In this document: one piece after another, positions 17,882 through 26,944 of the stretch
Layout: each line of letters begins with the position of its first letter
Numbering within the stretch: the first letter of the stretch is position 1
Notes under the pieces: generated by a model
What the model was told of the DNA's origin: nothing
What the model saw: only the letters and a program-made list of their open reading frames with translations
Database searches by the model: none
Origin: Tatumella ptyseos
GTDB lineage: Bacteria; Pseudomonadota; Gammaproteobacteria; Enterobacterales; Enterobacteriaceae
Reading direction: 5' to 3'
DNA: 64,000 nt
Assembly (NCBI RefSeq): GCF_030552895.1
Contig: NZ_CP130649.1
Coordinates: 1,240,001-1,304,000 of the forward strand
Translations under genes and position numbers: made by a program

Positions 17882-18046
17882 TTACTCCCTAACCAGCCGT
17901 ATAATCAGCTCTCACATCCAGTGGCCCCGCAACGTGATCTATGGTGAAGGCTGATGTTTAATGTGATCCTGGACATATCCTACGGTATAACGCCTTGATT
18001 GATTTGTGGGTGAGCCTGTCTCTGGCTTATGAAGTATCTTAGCCAT
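17882..18046 (-). pseudogene. symE-like toxin relic, copy 2 (two stops, internal deletion)
   Basis: On the minus strand an ATG at 18046 has a good AGGAG ribosome site. The frame reads MAKILHKPETGSPTNQSRRY, then TVGYVQDH, a stop, ITLRGHWM, a second stop, and LIIRLVRE before the final stop at 17882. The RRYTVGY and LRGHW blocks are diagnostic of the SymE family, the toxin of a type I toxin-antitoxin pair. Compared with copy 1 it lacks the TGKKVEV segment. It is broken and should give no active toxin. Its position opposite and just before a cdiA fragment is the same as for copy 1. Confidence 0.8.
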
Positions 18047-18075
18047 AATCAACTCCTACTGAGTAGGTTGTAGTT

Positions 18076-18417
18076 AGCTCCACCACCCATGCCGCAGTGA
18101 GTGATGGCACGATAATTATCAACAACACGGCCAAGCAGCAACAGAATGTTGATGACCTTAGCCGCGATGTGGCCCATGCTAATCAGACGTTTAGCCCTAT
18201 ATTCGATAAAGAAAAAGAGCAGCAACGGATGCAGACGCTGCAGTTAATCGGTGAAATAGGCAATCAAGCCGCCGATATCGCGCGTACGCAAGGGGAGATA
18301 GCAGGGTTTACTGCCGCTAAAGCGAAAATCGACACTTTAACGGCCCTTTCCACAGCAAATAAGATCGGGCAAAAAAAGTTAAAAGCCGTACTTACAGATT
18401 TGTTTTTTGATGGCTGA
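18076..18417 (+). pseudogene. Degraded cdiA fragment, orphan module 3
   Basis: Bases 18076-18323 repeat cdiA 14249-14493. The last 125 bp (18199-18323) are identical to cdiA 14369-14493. A GTG at 18097 would give 106 residues starting with the DGTIIINNTAKQQQNVDDLS region. After the repeat, 31 residues (KIDTLTALSTANKIGQKKLK and on to FFDG) do not match the main CdiA, and I do not recognise them. There is no VENN, toxin or immunity gene. The fragment ends 6 bp from the stop of the convergent permease gene, so it was probably truncated by a rearrangement at the ast locus border. Confidence 0.8.
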
Positions 18418-18423
18418 GGCCCA

Positions 18424-19839
18424 TTAGCGCAGGGTACTGGCAGCCGGTTGTTTGAACCGCCACACTCCCCATAATGTGAGAAACCACAGTGGAGAAATCA
18501 TGACGGCCTTCAACGTGTCTTTATCGAAAAACATCATCACCACCGCCAGTAGGAAAAATAAAAGGGTCAACCAAGCCATGGGTCTGCCTCCTACCATTTT
18601 GAATTGCGATTGCTGATGCAGATCGTCTCGACGCCTACGATAGACCAAATATGCCGCAAGGATCATTCCCCAGCTAAATATCACCAAAATCGCCGCTAAG
18701 GTAGAAATAATAGTAAACAGCGTCACAACATTGGGGATAAAAAATAGCAATAAGGTTCCACTGAGCATACAAAAGCATGAAAAGAACAGGCTTCTGACAG
18801 GAATTCGTGTCACGCGCGACAGAATACGAAATTGCCAGTGGGCATGTTTATCGACGGATAAACCATACAGCATTCGCGTACTGGAATAGACCCCGCTATT
18901 GGCAGAGGAGATGGCGGCACTCAGTGCGACAAAATTAATAATCGCGGCGGCGGCGGGCAATCCGGCTTTAGCAAACAATGTAACGAAGGGGCTTACATCG
19001 GGTGAGACATGTTGCCAGGTGGTAACTGAAATAATCACCGCCATCGACAATAAATAGAAAATAATGACGCGGATAGGTAGTGCATTGATGGCGCGAGGCA
19101 AAATACGTTCAGGGGTTTTGGTTTCGGCCGTCATCGTTCCCAATAATTCGATGCCCGTAAAAGAAAAAATAGCAATTTGGAATCCGGCAAAAAAGCCGCC
19201 GATACCATAGGGTAATAGGGTAGAGGGATCGACCAGATGTTGTAAGGACGCTGTCACCCCATCGGGAGATTGCCAACCGGTCAAAATCATAAAGCCCCCC
19301 ATGCCTATTAACGCAATGATGGTGATGACTTTGATTAATGCAAACCAGAATTCGGTCTCTGCAAACATTTTTACGGACAATAAATTCAATAAACAGAGGA
19401 ATAACAAGGTGGTCAGTGCAGGCCCCCATGCGGGCAGATCAGGGAACCAATATTGTACATAGCCTCCGCACACGACAACATCTGCAATACAAGTCACAAT
19501 CCAGCTTAGCCAATAGCTCCAGCCGAGGAAAAAACTCGCTTGAGGGCCTAAATAATCCCTGACGAAGTCGGCGAATGAGAGATAACCTTGTTTGGAGAGT
19601 AACACTTCTCCCATTGCCCTCATCACCATAAAACTAAAGAAGCCGACAATAAGGTAAATGAGTAATATTGAAGAACCGGCCATATGAATACTTTGCCCGG
19701 CTCCCATAAAGAGCCCGGTACCTATTGCTCCCCCTAAGGCTATCATCTGAATATGGCGTCCACCTAAACTTCGGTGTAGCGTCGTGGTTGATGGGGTTGC
19801 CGAGTGTTGTTGATGAGGTGGATGCAAAGAAGAGGGCAT
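18424..19839 (-). CDS. APC-family amino acid permease linked to the ast operon
   Basis: This 471-residue inner-membrane transporter has about 12 helices. The N-terminal consensus RSLGGRHIQMIALGGAIGTGLF is the substrate-binding helix 1 of the amino acid transporter family that includes CycA, ProY and AnsP. Conserved SFTGIELLGTMTAETKTPER follows in helix 6. The gene lies 13 bp after astE on the same strand and has an AAGGA ribosome site, so it is the last gene of the arginine catabolic operon. Import of arginine, ornithine or a related amino acid is inferred from this linkage; the sequence alone does not set the substrate. Confidence 0.85.
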   Translation of the reverse strand: MPSSLHPPHQQHSATPSTTTLHRSLGGRHIQMIALGGAIGTGLFMGAGQSIHMAGSSILLIYLIVGFFSFMVMRAMGEVLLSKQGYLSFADFVRDYLGPQASFFLGWSYWLSWIVTCIADVVVCGGYVQYWFPDLPAWGPALTTLLFLCLLNLLSVKMFAETEFWFALIKVITIIALIGMGGFMILTGWQSPDGVTASLQHLVDPSTLLPYGIGGFFAGFQIAIFSFTGIELLGTMTAETKTPERILPRAINALPIRVIIFYLLSMAVIISVTTWQHVSPDVSPFVTLFAKAGLPAAAAIINFVALSAAISSANSGVYSSTRMLYGLSVDKHAHWQFRILSRVTRIPVRSLFFSCFCMLSGTLLLFFIPNVVTLFTIISTLAAILVIFSWGMILAAYLVYRRRRDDLHQQSQFKMVGGRPMAWLTLLFFLLAVVMMFFDKDTLKAVMISPLWFLTLWGVWRFKQPAASTLR

Positions 19840-19852
19840 AGATCATCCTTAG

Positions 19853-20836
19853 TTATGAGAAATGCAAATCTGTGACGCGTTCTAATAACAAGCAGGCACG
19901 TTGACCCACCGCGACGTTTGCATTAGGAAAAAGCAGATAGTGAGCAGGCTCCTCGACTTGCCATGTTCTCGAGGGTTGTTCGGCTAGGAGATAACCCGCA
20001 GCCAGTTGTGTGAAATTCTTTATTTCTTCTGGTAGATAAAGTTGGAAGTGCTGATCGCCTCGAATCACACTTGTTTTAACGTTGAAATACAGCAGATTTT
20101 TACGCTGAACCTGTGGAAGAGGACAATTAGTGATAAAAGCCTCTATAGCTTGAAATATAGGCGACGAGTCGTTGAGATTATTTTCACCAAACCTCTGCAC
20201 TTTCCCCAGTTCCAACGTTACGCTCTGTGCGCCATGAACTGCGGCGGTATAGTGGGAAAAAGTGGACCCTGGCTCCGTATGCTGAACTAATGCATCGAGT
20301 TCGCCGCTCGCCATTAACCTCAGCAATATAGTAGAAATCTGTGGATGGACGGCAGGGATAAGTGCAAATTTCGGATAATGTGATCCGCGAATCGCAGTAT
20401 GCATATCCAAATGGTAACGCGGTACGGTATCCGCTTCACCACTGCGTAAATAAAAGGCACTGACGTGTTTTTCTATTTCAGCTACACGCCGCGCCTCATC
20501 TCCCTCAATACCCCGATGCTTCCCACAAAATAGCCGGTTCATATCATAGTCAAGATAACGCTTTGCCTTCTGCATCGCCGGTATATTGCCAAAAATAAAT
20601 AGTAAAGCATGGCCTTGGTAATCAGATTGGCTGACTAGGTTCTCCATAAGCCGTAACAGCTGTTCAATCGGTGCCGTCTCATTACCGTGGATCCCGGCAG
20701 ACAACACAGTTGCTTGTTGCCATCCGCATCGGGGGAGCAATTGGAGAATTCCGTCGTCTAACCAAGTCGCTTCAAAATTAGCCGAGATAGTTAGCGACGA
20801 AAGCTGGTGCTGCAAAAGTTTTTCTACCAGAGACAT
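19853..20836 (-). CDS. astE: Succinylglutamate desuccinylase
   Basis: AstE releases succinate and glutamate from N-succinylglutamate, the last step of the AST pathway. The zinc-site motif HGNETAP lies at about residues 51-57, and HLDMHTAIRGS carries further active-site residues. Both match the E. coli enzyme and the wider aspartoacylase/carboxypeptidase fold. Start chosen at 20836 because GAGGAG lies 7 bases upstream; an earlier TTG/ATG would overlap astB. The protein is then 327 residues, close to the family length. It starts 10 bp after astB. Confidence 0.95.
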   Translation of the reverse strand: MSLVEKLLQHQLSSLTISANFEATWLDDGILQLLPRCGWQQATVLSAGIHGNETAPIEQLLRLMENLVSQSDYQGHALLFIFGNIPAMQKAKRYLDYDMNRLFCGKHRGIEGDEARRVAEIEKHVSAFYLRSGEADTVPRYHLDMHTAIRGSHYPKFALIPAVHPQISTILLRLMASGELDALVQHTEPGSTFSHYTAAVHGAQSVTLELGKVQRFGENNLNDSSPIFQAIEAFITNCPLPQVQRKNLLYFNVKTSVIRGDQHFQLYLPEEIKNFTQLAAGYLLAEQPSRTWQVEEPAHYLLFPNANVAVGQRACLLLERVTDLHFS

Positions 20837-20846
20837 AATCTTCTCC

Positions 20847-22187
20847 TCAGCGCTGGAATGCATAGACCGAACCTAACGATAACAATGTTGTTAGCTCATC
20901 GAGAGCTGTATGCACTTCGTCAATCAGTTGTGGGTCTGCAAGGTCCTGAGTCGAGAATCGATCACGATAATGCGTGTTGACCCAGGCTTTTAAGGCGTCA
21001 TAGCGCGCTTGCGTCATTAAACTATGCGGGTTGACGGCATTGAGCTCGCGCTTGCTTAGGGCAACTCGTAATCGTAAACAAGCAGGTCCTCCGCCATTAC
21101 GCATACTTTCGCGTAAATCAAATGACGTGATGGCGCGGATTGGCGTTTGTTGATTCTCGACTAAAGCTTGTAAATAGGCCCAAACGTTTTCTTTTTGCCG
21201 ACATTCCTCGGGAACAATCAGAGACATTACCCCCTCACGGGTGGTCAATAATTGGCTATTGAATAAATAACTGGCAACAGCATCTTCGACGGAGACCACC
21301 GCTTGGGGCACTTCAATTCCCTTGAAGTCGATAGCCAGTCGGTCGCTAGCTCGCTGAAGTTCGGTCAATAAGGCCTTGCTATTCACGAAGGCCTGTTGAT
21401 GGTAGAAAAAAACGTTTTGATTACTGACCGAAATGACGTCGTTATGAAAAACCCCTTGGTCGATCACTGCTGGGTTCTGTTGAGCATAAAAGGTATTTTC
21501 AGGGGAGAGTTGATGCAAACGAGCAATGGCCTCACTGGCTTCGCGTGTCTGACGAGCGGGGTAACGTTGCGGTTGTAACGCATTACCCGTTACCTGACGG
21601 CCATACACGAAGAGTTGAATACCAGGCTGGTCATAGTCAGCACAAAAACGATTATGATTAGCAGCCCCCTCATCCCCAAAATCGCCATGCGAGGGGAGCG
21701 CCTCATGGTGGGCGAAATAATCCGGATTGTTGAAGGTTGCCCGCAGAATATCGGCGGTAATGGCGGCTTCGTAATGGCGGTGCAACTTATTATTAAGATT
21801 TGCCACGGTAAAATGAACACGATGGTCGAGACTATCCGCAGAAGGTGAGACGGTTGCCGCATTGGCCGTCCACATGGAAGAGGCAGAGCTGAAAGCGGAG
21901 AGTAAAAAGGGGTGCTTAGCCGCTTGGGCGATAACTGCCGCGGGGGACCCTTGAAAACCGATCTGTCGTAAAATCTCAAGGTTGGGTCGAGGCTGAGGTG
22001 GCAATATCCCCTGAACAAAGCCCATATCCGAGAGGGCTTTCATTTTGTTTAACCCTTGCAAGGCGGCTTGCTTTGGATTTGAGGTTTGATTTTTATTATT
22101 AAGAGAGGCTTCATTGCCAATTGATAGCCCCGCATAGTGGTGAGTTGGGCCGACCAAGCCATCAAAATTCGCTTCTATTCCAGACAT
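20847..22187 (-). CDS. astB: N-succinylarginine dihydrolase
   Basis: AstB converts N2-succinylarginine to N2-succinylornithine, two ammonia and carbon dioxide. The N-terminus ([20 protein letters not shown]) and the nucleophile region [13 protein letters not shown] near residue 365 match the E. coli enzyme, which belongs to the amidinotransferase fold. From ATG 22187 the protein has 446 residues, essentially the family length. An upstream in-frame extension is rejected because it runs into astD. The gap to astD is 11 bp. Confidence 0.96.
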   Translation of the reverse strand: MSGIEANFDGLVGPTHHYAGLSIGNEASLNNKNQTSNPKQAALQGLNKMKALSDMGFVQGILPPQPRPNLEILRQIGFQGSPAAVIAQAAKHPFLLSAFSSASSMWTANAATVSPSADSLDHRVHFTVANLNNKLHRHYEAAITADILRATFNNPDYFAHHEALPSHGDFGDEGAANHNRFCADYDQPGIQLFVYGRQVTGNALQPQRYPARQTREASEAIARLHQLSPENTFYAQQNPAVIDQGVFHNDVISVSNQNVFFYHQQAFVNSKALLTELQRASDRLAIDFKGIEVPQAVVSVEDAVASYLFNSQLLTTREGVMSLIVPEECRQKENVWAYLQALVENQQTPIRAITSFDLRESMRNGGGPACLRLRVALSKRELNAVNPHSLMTQARYDALKAWVNTHYRDRFSTQDLADPQLIDEVHTALDELTTLLSLGSVYAFQR

Positions 22188-22198
22188 AGGTTTTCTCG

Positions 22199-23674
22199 TT
22201 AATCGTTGAAGGGGGGGAGACCCGGCAATGTTGCAGCAGGGAGCGTTAGCTGGTCGCTGATTAAGGAGGCCATAGGCCAGGCACAATAATCGGCGGCATA
22301 GAAGGCGGAAGGGCGATGATTTCCAGACGCGCCAATCCCACCAAAGGGGGCGGAGCTTGATGCGCCCGTGAGCGGTTTATTCCAATTAACAATTCCCGCG
22401 CGGGCGAACTGCTGCAATTGTTCGAACTGTGCTTGCTGGCCGGAAATCAGTCCGATAGCCAGTCCGAAGCGGGTGCGGTTAGCTAGTTCAATCGCGTCGT
22501 CGAATGTCTGATATCGTATGACGCTAAGGAGAGGGCCGAAATACTCTTCATCGGGTGCGTCAATCTCGGTAATATCGATAATACCGGGCGTAACAAGACT
22601 GGCCGTTGGCGTCGGTTGCGTGAGGGGTAAGAGTGCGGTGGCCCCTAAGTCAATCAGATGCTGTTGGGCGGCCAATAATTGCGAAGCGGCCGTCAATGAA
22701 ATCACGCCACCCATAAAAGGTTCTGGCTGGTGTTGCCAATCCCCCACGCTGATAGATTGCGTGGCAGAAATTAACGCGTGAAGTAATTGGTCGCCTTGTG
22801 GACCCTCTTTGATTAACAGACGTCTGGCGCACGTACAGCGTTGTCCTGCAGAGAGAAAGGCCGATTGCAGGATAAGGTTGATTGCCGCGGCAATATTGGG
22901 GGTATCAACATCCTCCACAATCAGAGCATTATTACCCCCCATCTCCAAGGCAAGTATCTTCTCGGGATGTCCGGCCAACAGTTTATGGAACTGAAACCCG
23001 GTAGAGGCACTGCCAGTGAACAATACCCCATCCAGCTGTATCGTATTCAGCAAGGCTTGTCCGGTCGATTTATCTCCTTGCACGAGATTCAATACCCCCG
23101 CCGGTAACCCTGCTTGTTGCCAAAGTTTGACAGTAAACTCTGCCGTTAATGGGGTGAGTTCGCTGGGTTTAAATATCAAGGTATTTCCTGCGATCAGAGC
23201 AGGAATGATGTGACCGTTGGGTAGATGACCCGGGAAGTTATAGGGGCCAAAGACGGCCATGACGCCATGGGGTTTATGTCTAAGCTCTGCTGATCCCTCT
23301 GCGAAAGGCAGTTGATGTGTCCCTGTACGTTGATGCCAAGCCTTTTCAGAAATTTCACCTTTGGCAATCATAGATTGCACTTCTGTACGAGTCTCCCATA
23401 AAGGTTTACTGGTCTCGAGTGAAATAATACGAGCGAGTGCCTCCTTTTCGTTGGCCAGCAGCTTAACAAAGCGGTGAATGACCTCAAGGCGCTGGTCGAG
23501 CGATTGTTGAGACCAGGAATAAAAGGCGTTCCGTGCGGCCTGGCAGGCTAAAGCGACCTGCTCATCGGTAGCGATTAAACCCTGCCAAATGACAGCTTGT
23601 GTGAGGGGATTACGTTTGACTAGCTCAGGCCCTTTACCAGCCTGCCAGCAATCATCGATATAGTGTGTTGTCAT
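22199..23674 (-). CDS. astD: Succinylglutamate semialdehyde dehydrogenase
   Basis: This 491-residue NAD-dependent aldehyde dehydrogenase oxidises N-succinylglutamate semialdehyde. Visible motifs are the general-base region ALEMGGNNA, the catalytic cysteine in [11 protein letters not shown], and EEYFGPLL in the C-terminal half. The length equals that of E. coli AstD. The start overlaps the astA stop in an ATGA, so the two are translationally coupled. Confidence 0.96.
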   Translation of the reverse strand: MTTHYIDDCWQAGKGPELVKRNPLTQAVIWQGLIATDEQVALACQAARNAFYSWSQQSLDQRLEVIHRFVKLLANEKEALARIISLETSKPLWETRTEVQSMIAKGEISEKAWHQRTGTHQLPFAEGSAELRHKPHGVMAVFGPYNFPGHLPNGHIIPALIAGNTLIFKPSELTPLTAEFTVKLWQQAGLPAGVLNLVQGDKSTGQALLNTIQLDGVLFTGSASTGFQFHKLLAGHPEKILALEMGGNNALIVEDVDTPNIAAAINLILQSAFLSAGQRCTCARRLLIKEGPQGDQLLHALISATQSISVGDWQHQPEPFMGGVISLTAASQLLAAQQHLIDLGATALLPLTQPTPTASLVTPGIIDITEIDAPDEEYFGPLLSVIRYQTFDDAIELANRTRFGLAIGLISGQQAQFEQLQQFARAGIVNWNKPLTGASSSAPFGGIGASGNHRPSAFYAADYCAWPMASLISDQLTLPAATLPGLPPFND

Positions 23675-24681
23675 ACAGTTGCCTCGCGAGGACTTAAGGG
23701 TGCAATACGTGCGGGATGATCATCGTCAAGCAAAAGGGCATCAAGATGATGCTGCGTTAACTCGCCCTCAGCCAGGATGGCGCGAAATTGGTTAAAATGG
23801 GTATTAGAAACCACATAGCTCTGATCATAAAAAGTAGGTATCCGATCAACACTATAGAGCTGACTCTCTTTGATAATGCGAACGTCATCCATATTGGCCT
23901 CAATGACCGGACCCGCATCAAAAATATCGACGGATCCCCGCCACCGAAATCCTTCCTTTTCAAGAATCGCTCTTGCCGGGGCGGTATTGGGATGGACTTG
24001 GCCAATAACGGCTTGCGCGGCCTCTGGAAGTAATAGGGTATAGATAGGGTAGGAAGGCATTAGCTCAGCAATAAAGGTTTTCATACCAATACCGGTCAAA
24101 CGATCGGCATCGGCGAAGGGGATATCAAAAAAATGCTTACCTAGTGCGTCCCAAAAAGGTGACTGACCTTGTTCATCGACGACTCCCCGTAACTCAGCAA
24201 AAAGAGAGGGTGAAAAAGCGTCACGAAACGACGCAATAAACATGAATCTTGCTTTGGAAAGAAGTTGTCCATAGCGATTCTTTTGGTAATCGGGGTCGAG
24301 AAATAACGTACAGAGTTCACTGTGGCCCGTATGGTCATAACTTAAATTAAGCACATCGAGGTTTTTATAAATCCCGAGTTCTTTCGAAGCTTTGACGGTA
24401 CGTTGTAGTCGAAAATTATAGAAAGGCTCACTCAGTCCCACCGCCACTTCAATGGCGCTTACGCCAAAGACTTTTTGGGTCTCGGTATCTTCCAGCACAA
24501 AGAGAAAACCTTGATCGCTACGCGGCAGGGTTTGATTAAAGGTATCGATACTTCGCGTTATCTTCGCGGCTAAACGGGCTTCATCATGGGGCAGCGATGT
24601 CATTCCTACACCAACACGAGCGGACAAGGCTAAAATATCCTGTAAGTCCTCATGCTTAACAGGTCGAAAAATAACCATCAT
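23671..24681 (-). CDS. astA: Arginine N-succinyltransferase
   Basis: AstA transfers succinate from succinyl-CoA to arginine, the entry step of the pathway. The 336-residue protein follows the E. coli AstA pattern through its whole length: [58 protein letters not shown] and [20 protein letters not shown]. It is a GNAT-fold enzyme. The gene starts 6 bp after the astC stop. The second Met codon is an equal alternative start. Confidence 0.96.
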   Translation of the reverse strand: MMVIFRPVKHEDLQDILALSARVGVGMTSLPHDEARLAAKITRSIDTFNQTLPRSDQGFLFVLEDTETQKVFGVSAIEVAVGLSEPFYNFRLQRTVKASKELGIYKNLDVLNLSYDHTGHSELCTLFLDPDYQKNRYGQLLSKARFMFIASFRDAFSPSLFAELRGVVDEQGQSPFWDALGKHFFDIPFADADRLTGIGMKTFIAELMPSYPIYTLLLPEAAQAVIGQVHPNTAPARAILEKEGFRWRGSVDIFDAGPVIEANMDDVRIIKESQLYSVDRIPTFYDQSYVVSNTHFNQFRAILAEGELTQHHLDALLLDDDHPARIAPLSPREATV

Positions 24682-24687
24682 TACCCC

Positions 24688-25899
24688 TTAGGCGCCGTGT
24701 ACTAGTGGTTCGAAGGCTTGTGTAAGGCGTTCGAAGGCGACATCGATATCTTCATAGGGAATGGTTAAGGCGGGGGCGAAGCGTAACACATCAGGACCCG
24801 CTATCAAGACGATTACGCCTTGCTCGGCCGCCACTGTCGTTAGCATTTTGGCCTGACCTACCCAGTGAGGTGTGAGTTGGGCGCCAATCAGCAGACCCTG
24901 TCCACGGATCTCGGAAAATAGCCCCAACTGCTGATTAAGTTGAGTCAGTTTTTCAATAAAGTAATCATGCCGATTTACTACGCCCGCTAAGCAGTCAGCA
25001 TTGAGCTTATCAACGACCGCCCCGCCAACCGCTGCCGCTAAGGGGTTACCCCCAAAAGTACTGCCGTGAGTACCGGGTTGAAAACTTTCGGCCCAGGCTT
25101 GTTTGGCGAGAAGCGCGCCGATAGGGAATCCTCCCCCTAATCCTTTTGCACTGGTCATCAAGTCAGGTTCTACCCCATAAGCTTGATGGGCATAGAGGTA
25201 GCCGGTTCTTCCTGCCCCCGTTTGTACCTCATCGAAAATTAGCGTCACGTTATGCTGATCACAGAGGGCGCGTAAACCTGAAAGAAAGTCGGGACTGGCA
25301 GGTATCACGCCGCCTTCGCCAATAATCGGTTCAACGATTATGGCGCAGGTTTTTGCAGAGATAGCAGCTTCGACCGCCGCAAGGTCGTTGAAGGGCAGAT
25401 GGGTGATCCCTTGTGGCAGGGGGGCATAATCTTCAGAATATTTAGGTTGCCCCCCGACGGATACAGTAAAAAGGGTTCGACCGTGAAAAGCGTGCTGAAA
25501 GGCAATGATCTCATTTTTTTCAGGGCCGTAGTGATCGCGTGCATATTTCCTAGCCAGTTTTAAGGCCGCTTCATTAGCCTCGGCGCCGGAATTACAAAAG
25601 AAGACTTTATCTGCAAAAGTTGCCGTCACTAATTTACGGGCGAGGTTTAGGACGGGTTCGTTTGTATAACCATTTCCCACGTGCCACATTTTATTCATTT
25701 GTTGCTGCAGCGCGTAATGTAGGTCCGGATCATTATGGCCGAATGAATTCACTGCAATACCACCCGCTAGATCGATATAGTGTTTGCCATCTTGGTCCCA
25801 AATCTGTGAACCTTCTCCTTTTATTGGAATAAACTTAGCGGGTGAAAAACAGGGGACCATATATCGATCAAAGTCGTCTCGAGTTATGTTAACAGCCAT
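24688..25899 (-). CDS. astC: Succinylornithine transaminase
   Basis: This PLP-dependent class III aminotransferase (403 residues) converts N-succinylornithine and 2-oxoglutarate to the semialdehyde and glutamate. The motifs [29 protein letters not shown] and the PLP lysine in [14 protein letters not shown] are clear. AstC and ArgD are close relatives; the ast context decides the name. Start set at ATG 25899, with GAGAGG 6-8 bases upstream; the longer TTG start would include that ribosome site. It is the first gene of the operon. Confidence 0.95.
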   Translation of the reverse strand: MAVNITRDDFDRYMVPCFSPAKFIPIKGEGSQIWDQDGKHYIDLAGGIAVNSFGHNDPDLHYALQQQMNKMWHVGNGYTNEPVLNLARKLVTATFADKVFFCNSGAEANEAALKLARKYARDHYGPEKNEIIAFQHAFHGRTLFTVSVGGQPKYSEDYAPLPQGITHLPFNDLAAVEAAISAKTCAIIVEPIIGEGGVIPASPDFLSGLRALCDQHNVTLIFDEVQTGAGRTGYLYAHQAYGVEPDLMTSAKGLGGGFPIGALLAKQAWAESFQPGTHGSTFGGNPLAAAVGGAVVDKLNADCLAGVVNRHDYFIEKLTQLNQQLGLFSEIRGQGLLIGAQLTPHWVGQAKMLTTVAAEQGVIVLIAGPDVLRFAPALTIPYEDIDVAFERLTQAFEPLVHGA

Positions 25900-26050
25900 T
25901 ACATCCTCTCCCAAATTTTACGCGTCAATTAAGAATAAAGGTATCTGGGGCCTACCCCTATTCGGTCAAGACACGGACAGCGTTTACTTGAAGGTTTTCT
26001 TGATGCTGCCTCGACGAAATAAATCCGTCAACAGAATAAAAAATGACTTA

Positions 26051-26066
26051 TGCAAATTTTGACCCC
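26051..26066 (-). promoter_or_regulatory. Candidate sigma-54 promoter of the ast operon
   Basis: On the minus strand the 16 bases GGGGTCAAAATTTGCA have GG and GC separated as in the -24/-12 consensus (TGGCACnnnnnTTGCA). The -12 part is perfect, the -24 part partial. Transcription would begin about 140 bases before astC. The E. coli ast operon is known to use sigma-54 and NtrC, which makes the match more credible. Confidence 0.4.
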
Positions 26067-26125
26067 CTTCAACATTATGAAATTATTATAAAAAACTTAT
26101 TTTATGCAGTTTAAAGAATAAAAAT

Positions 26126-26139
26126 TGCATAGATATGCA
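26126..26139. promoter_or_regulatory. Candidate ArgR box upstream of astC
   Basis: TGCATAGATATGCA is a perfect 5-4-5 palindrome with the spacing and AT-rich centre of an ARG box (TGAATnnnnATTCA), with C for A at one position per arm. An adjoining imperfect copy overlaps 26115-26129. ArgR co-activates ast in E. coli. The site lies about 75 bp upstream of the sigma-54 candidate. Confidence 0.35.
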
Positions 26140-26827
26140 CACTAGTCCCTATAGTTAATTATTAGATTTGCATCCTTATTCATAAGAAAAAGATCTACTT
26201 CAGGGGTAATTAACAATTATTCGCTAAAAAAAACTTGCGCTCATTTATAAAAAGTGCAGAGGTTCAACAAAAGAACGTATCGGCATCGTAGTGAGATGAA
26301 AAATAATAGATAATTGTTAGTGTTTTTATTTGAGTATCGGGTGGAGACTAAGAGCGGTTATTGATTGTTAATTAAGATTATTTTGGGGTGGTAATGATAA
26401 AAGTAATAATGCAAATAGGATCTGTGGTTAATATTAACTGATTTTTGAAAATGATTTTTAATCAATTGCAATGGTAATAACATTTGCAATGAATTTAGTT
26501 TTTACAGATTCAATTATTATTTTGGCTATTACAGCGCCTGAGTTATTCAAGAATTAATAGTTAGCGATTAAATTAAGTAGAGCTAGCTGAGTTTAGGCTT
26601 CATTGGTGGTCCTCGTTGATAACAGTTGGCCCCAATAGGGCGATAATTCAGCCTCCTGGATAATAAACCAATAACATCCTAACGCTACTGGGTATAGAGC
26701 TATCTCCAACACTGCTTCATGATAAATACTTACTTATCCGTTTGTGGGTTTACGGCCTTTTACCAAGTGTCTCTGCTGATAACTTGGTTAATTTGCCCCA
26801 TCGATCACGCTTTTCGGTAAATAACCC

Positions 26828-26942
26828 GATTATCCATATTGATATCAGGATTATCCTGACACTCTCTCTTTACTAGGAAGATACTCAGCGATATTGCAGA
26901 ACCTATAAACATCATTAGATGCCCATCAATATGGAGATAATC
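26828..26942 (+). promoter_or_regulatory. Long-range inverted repeat covering the symporter ribosome site
   Basis: Bases 26834-26843 (CCATATTGAT) pair perfectly with 26925-26934. After a two-base bulge (AG), 26828-26833 (GATTAT) pairs with 26937-26942. The right arm contains the GGAGAT ribosome-binding sequence just before ATG 26945. In RNA this would hide the site in a 16-bp stem closed by an 81-base loop. Translational control is inferred. Confidence 0.45.
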
Positions 26943-26944
26943 CC

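Larger units (their letters stand above)
25900..26944. other. Long AT-rich intergenic region between astC and the GPH symporter
   Basis: This 1045-bp divergent gap holds no convincing gene on either strand. Besides the ast promoter candidates it contains a 7-12-7 inverted repeat (26465-26490, ATTGCAA/TTGCAAT), a short hairpin (26845-26859, TCAGGA/TCCTGA) and a long-range inverted repeat at 26828-26843 and 26925-26942 that covers the next gene's ribosome site. The rest is strongly AT-rich, and I see nothing else in it. Confidence 0.6.
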
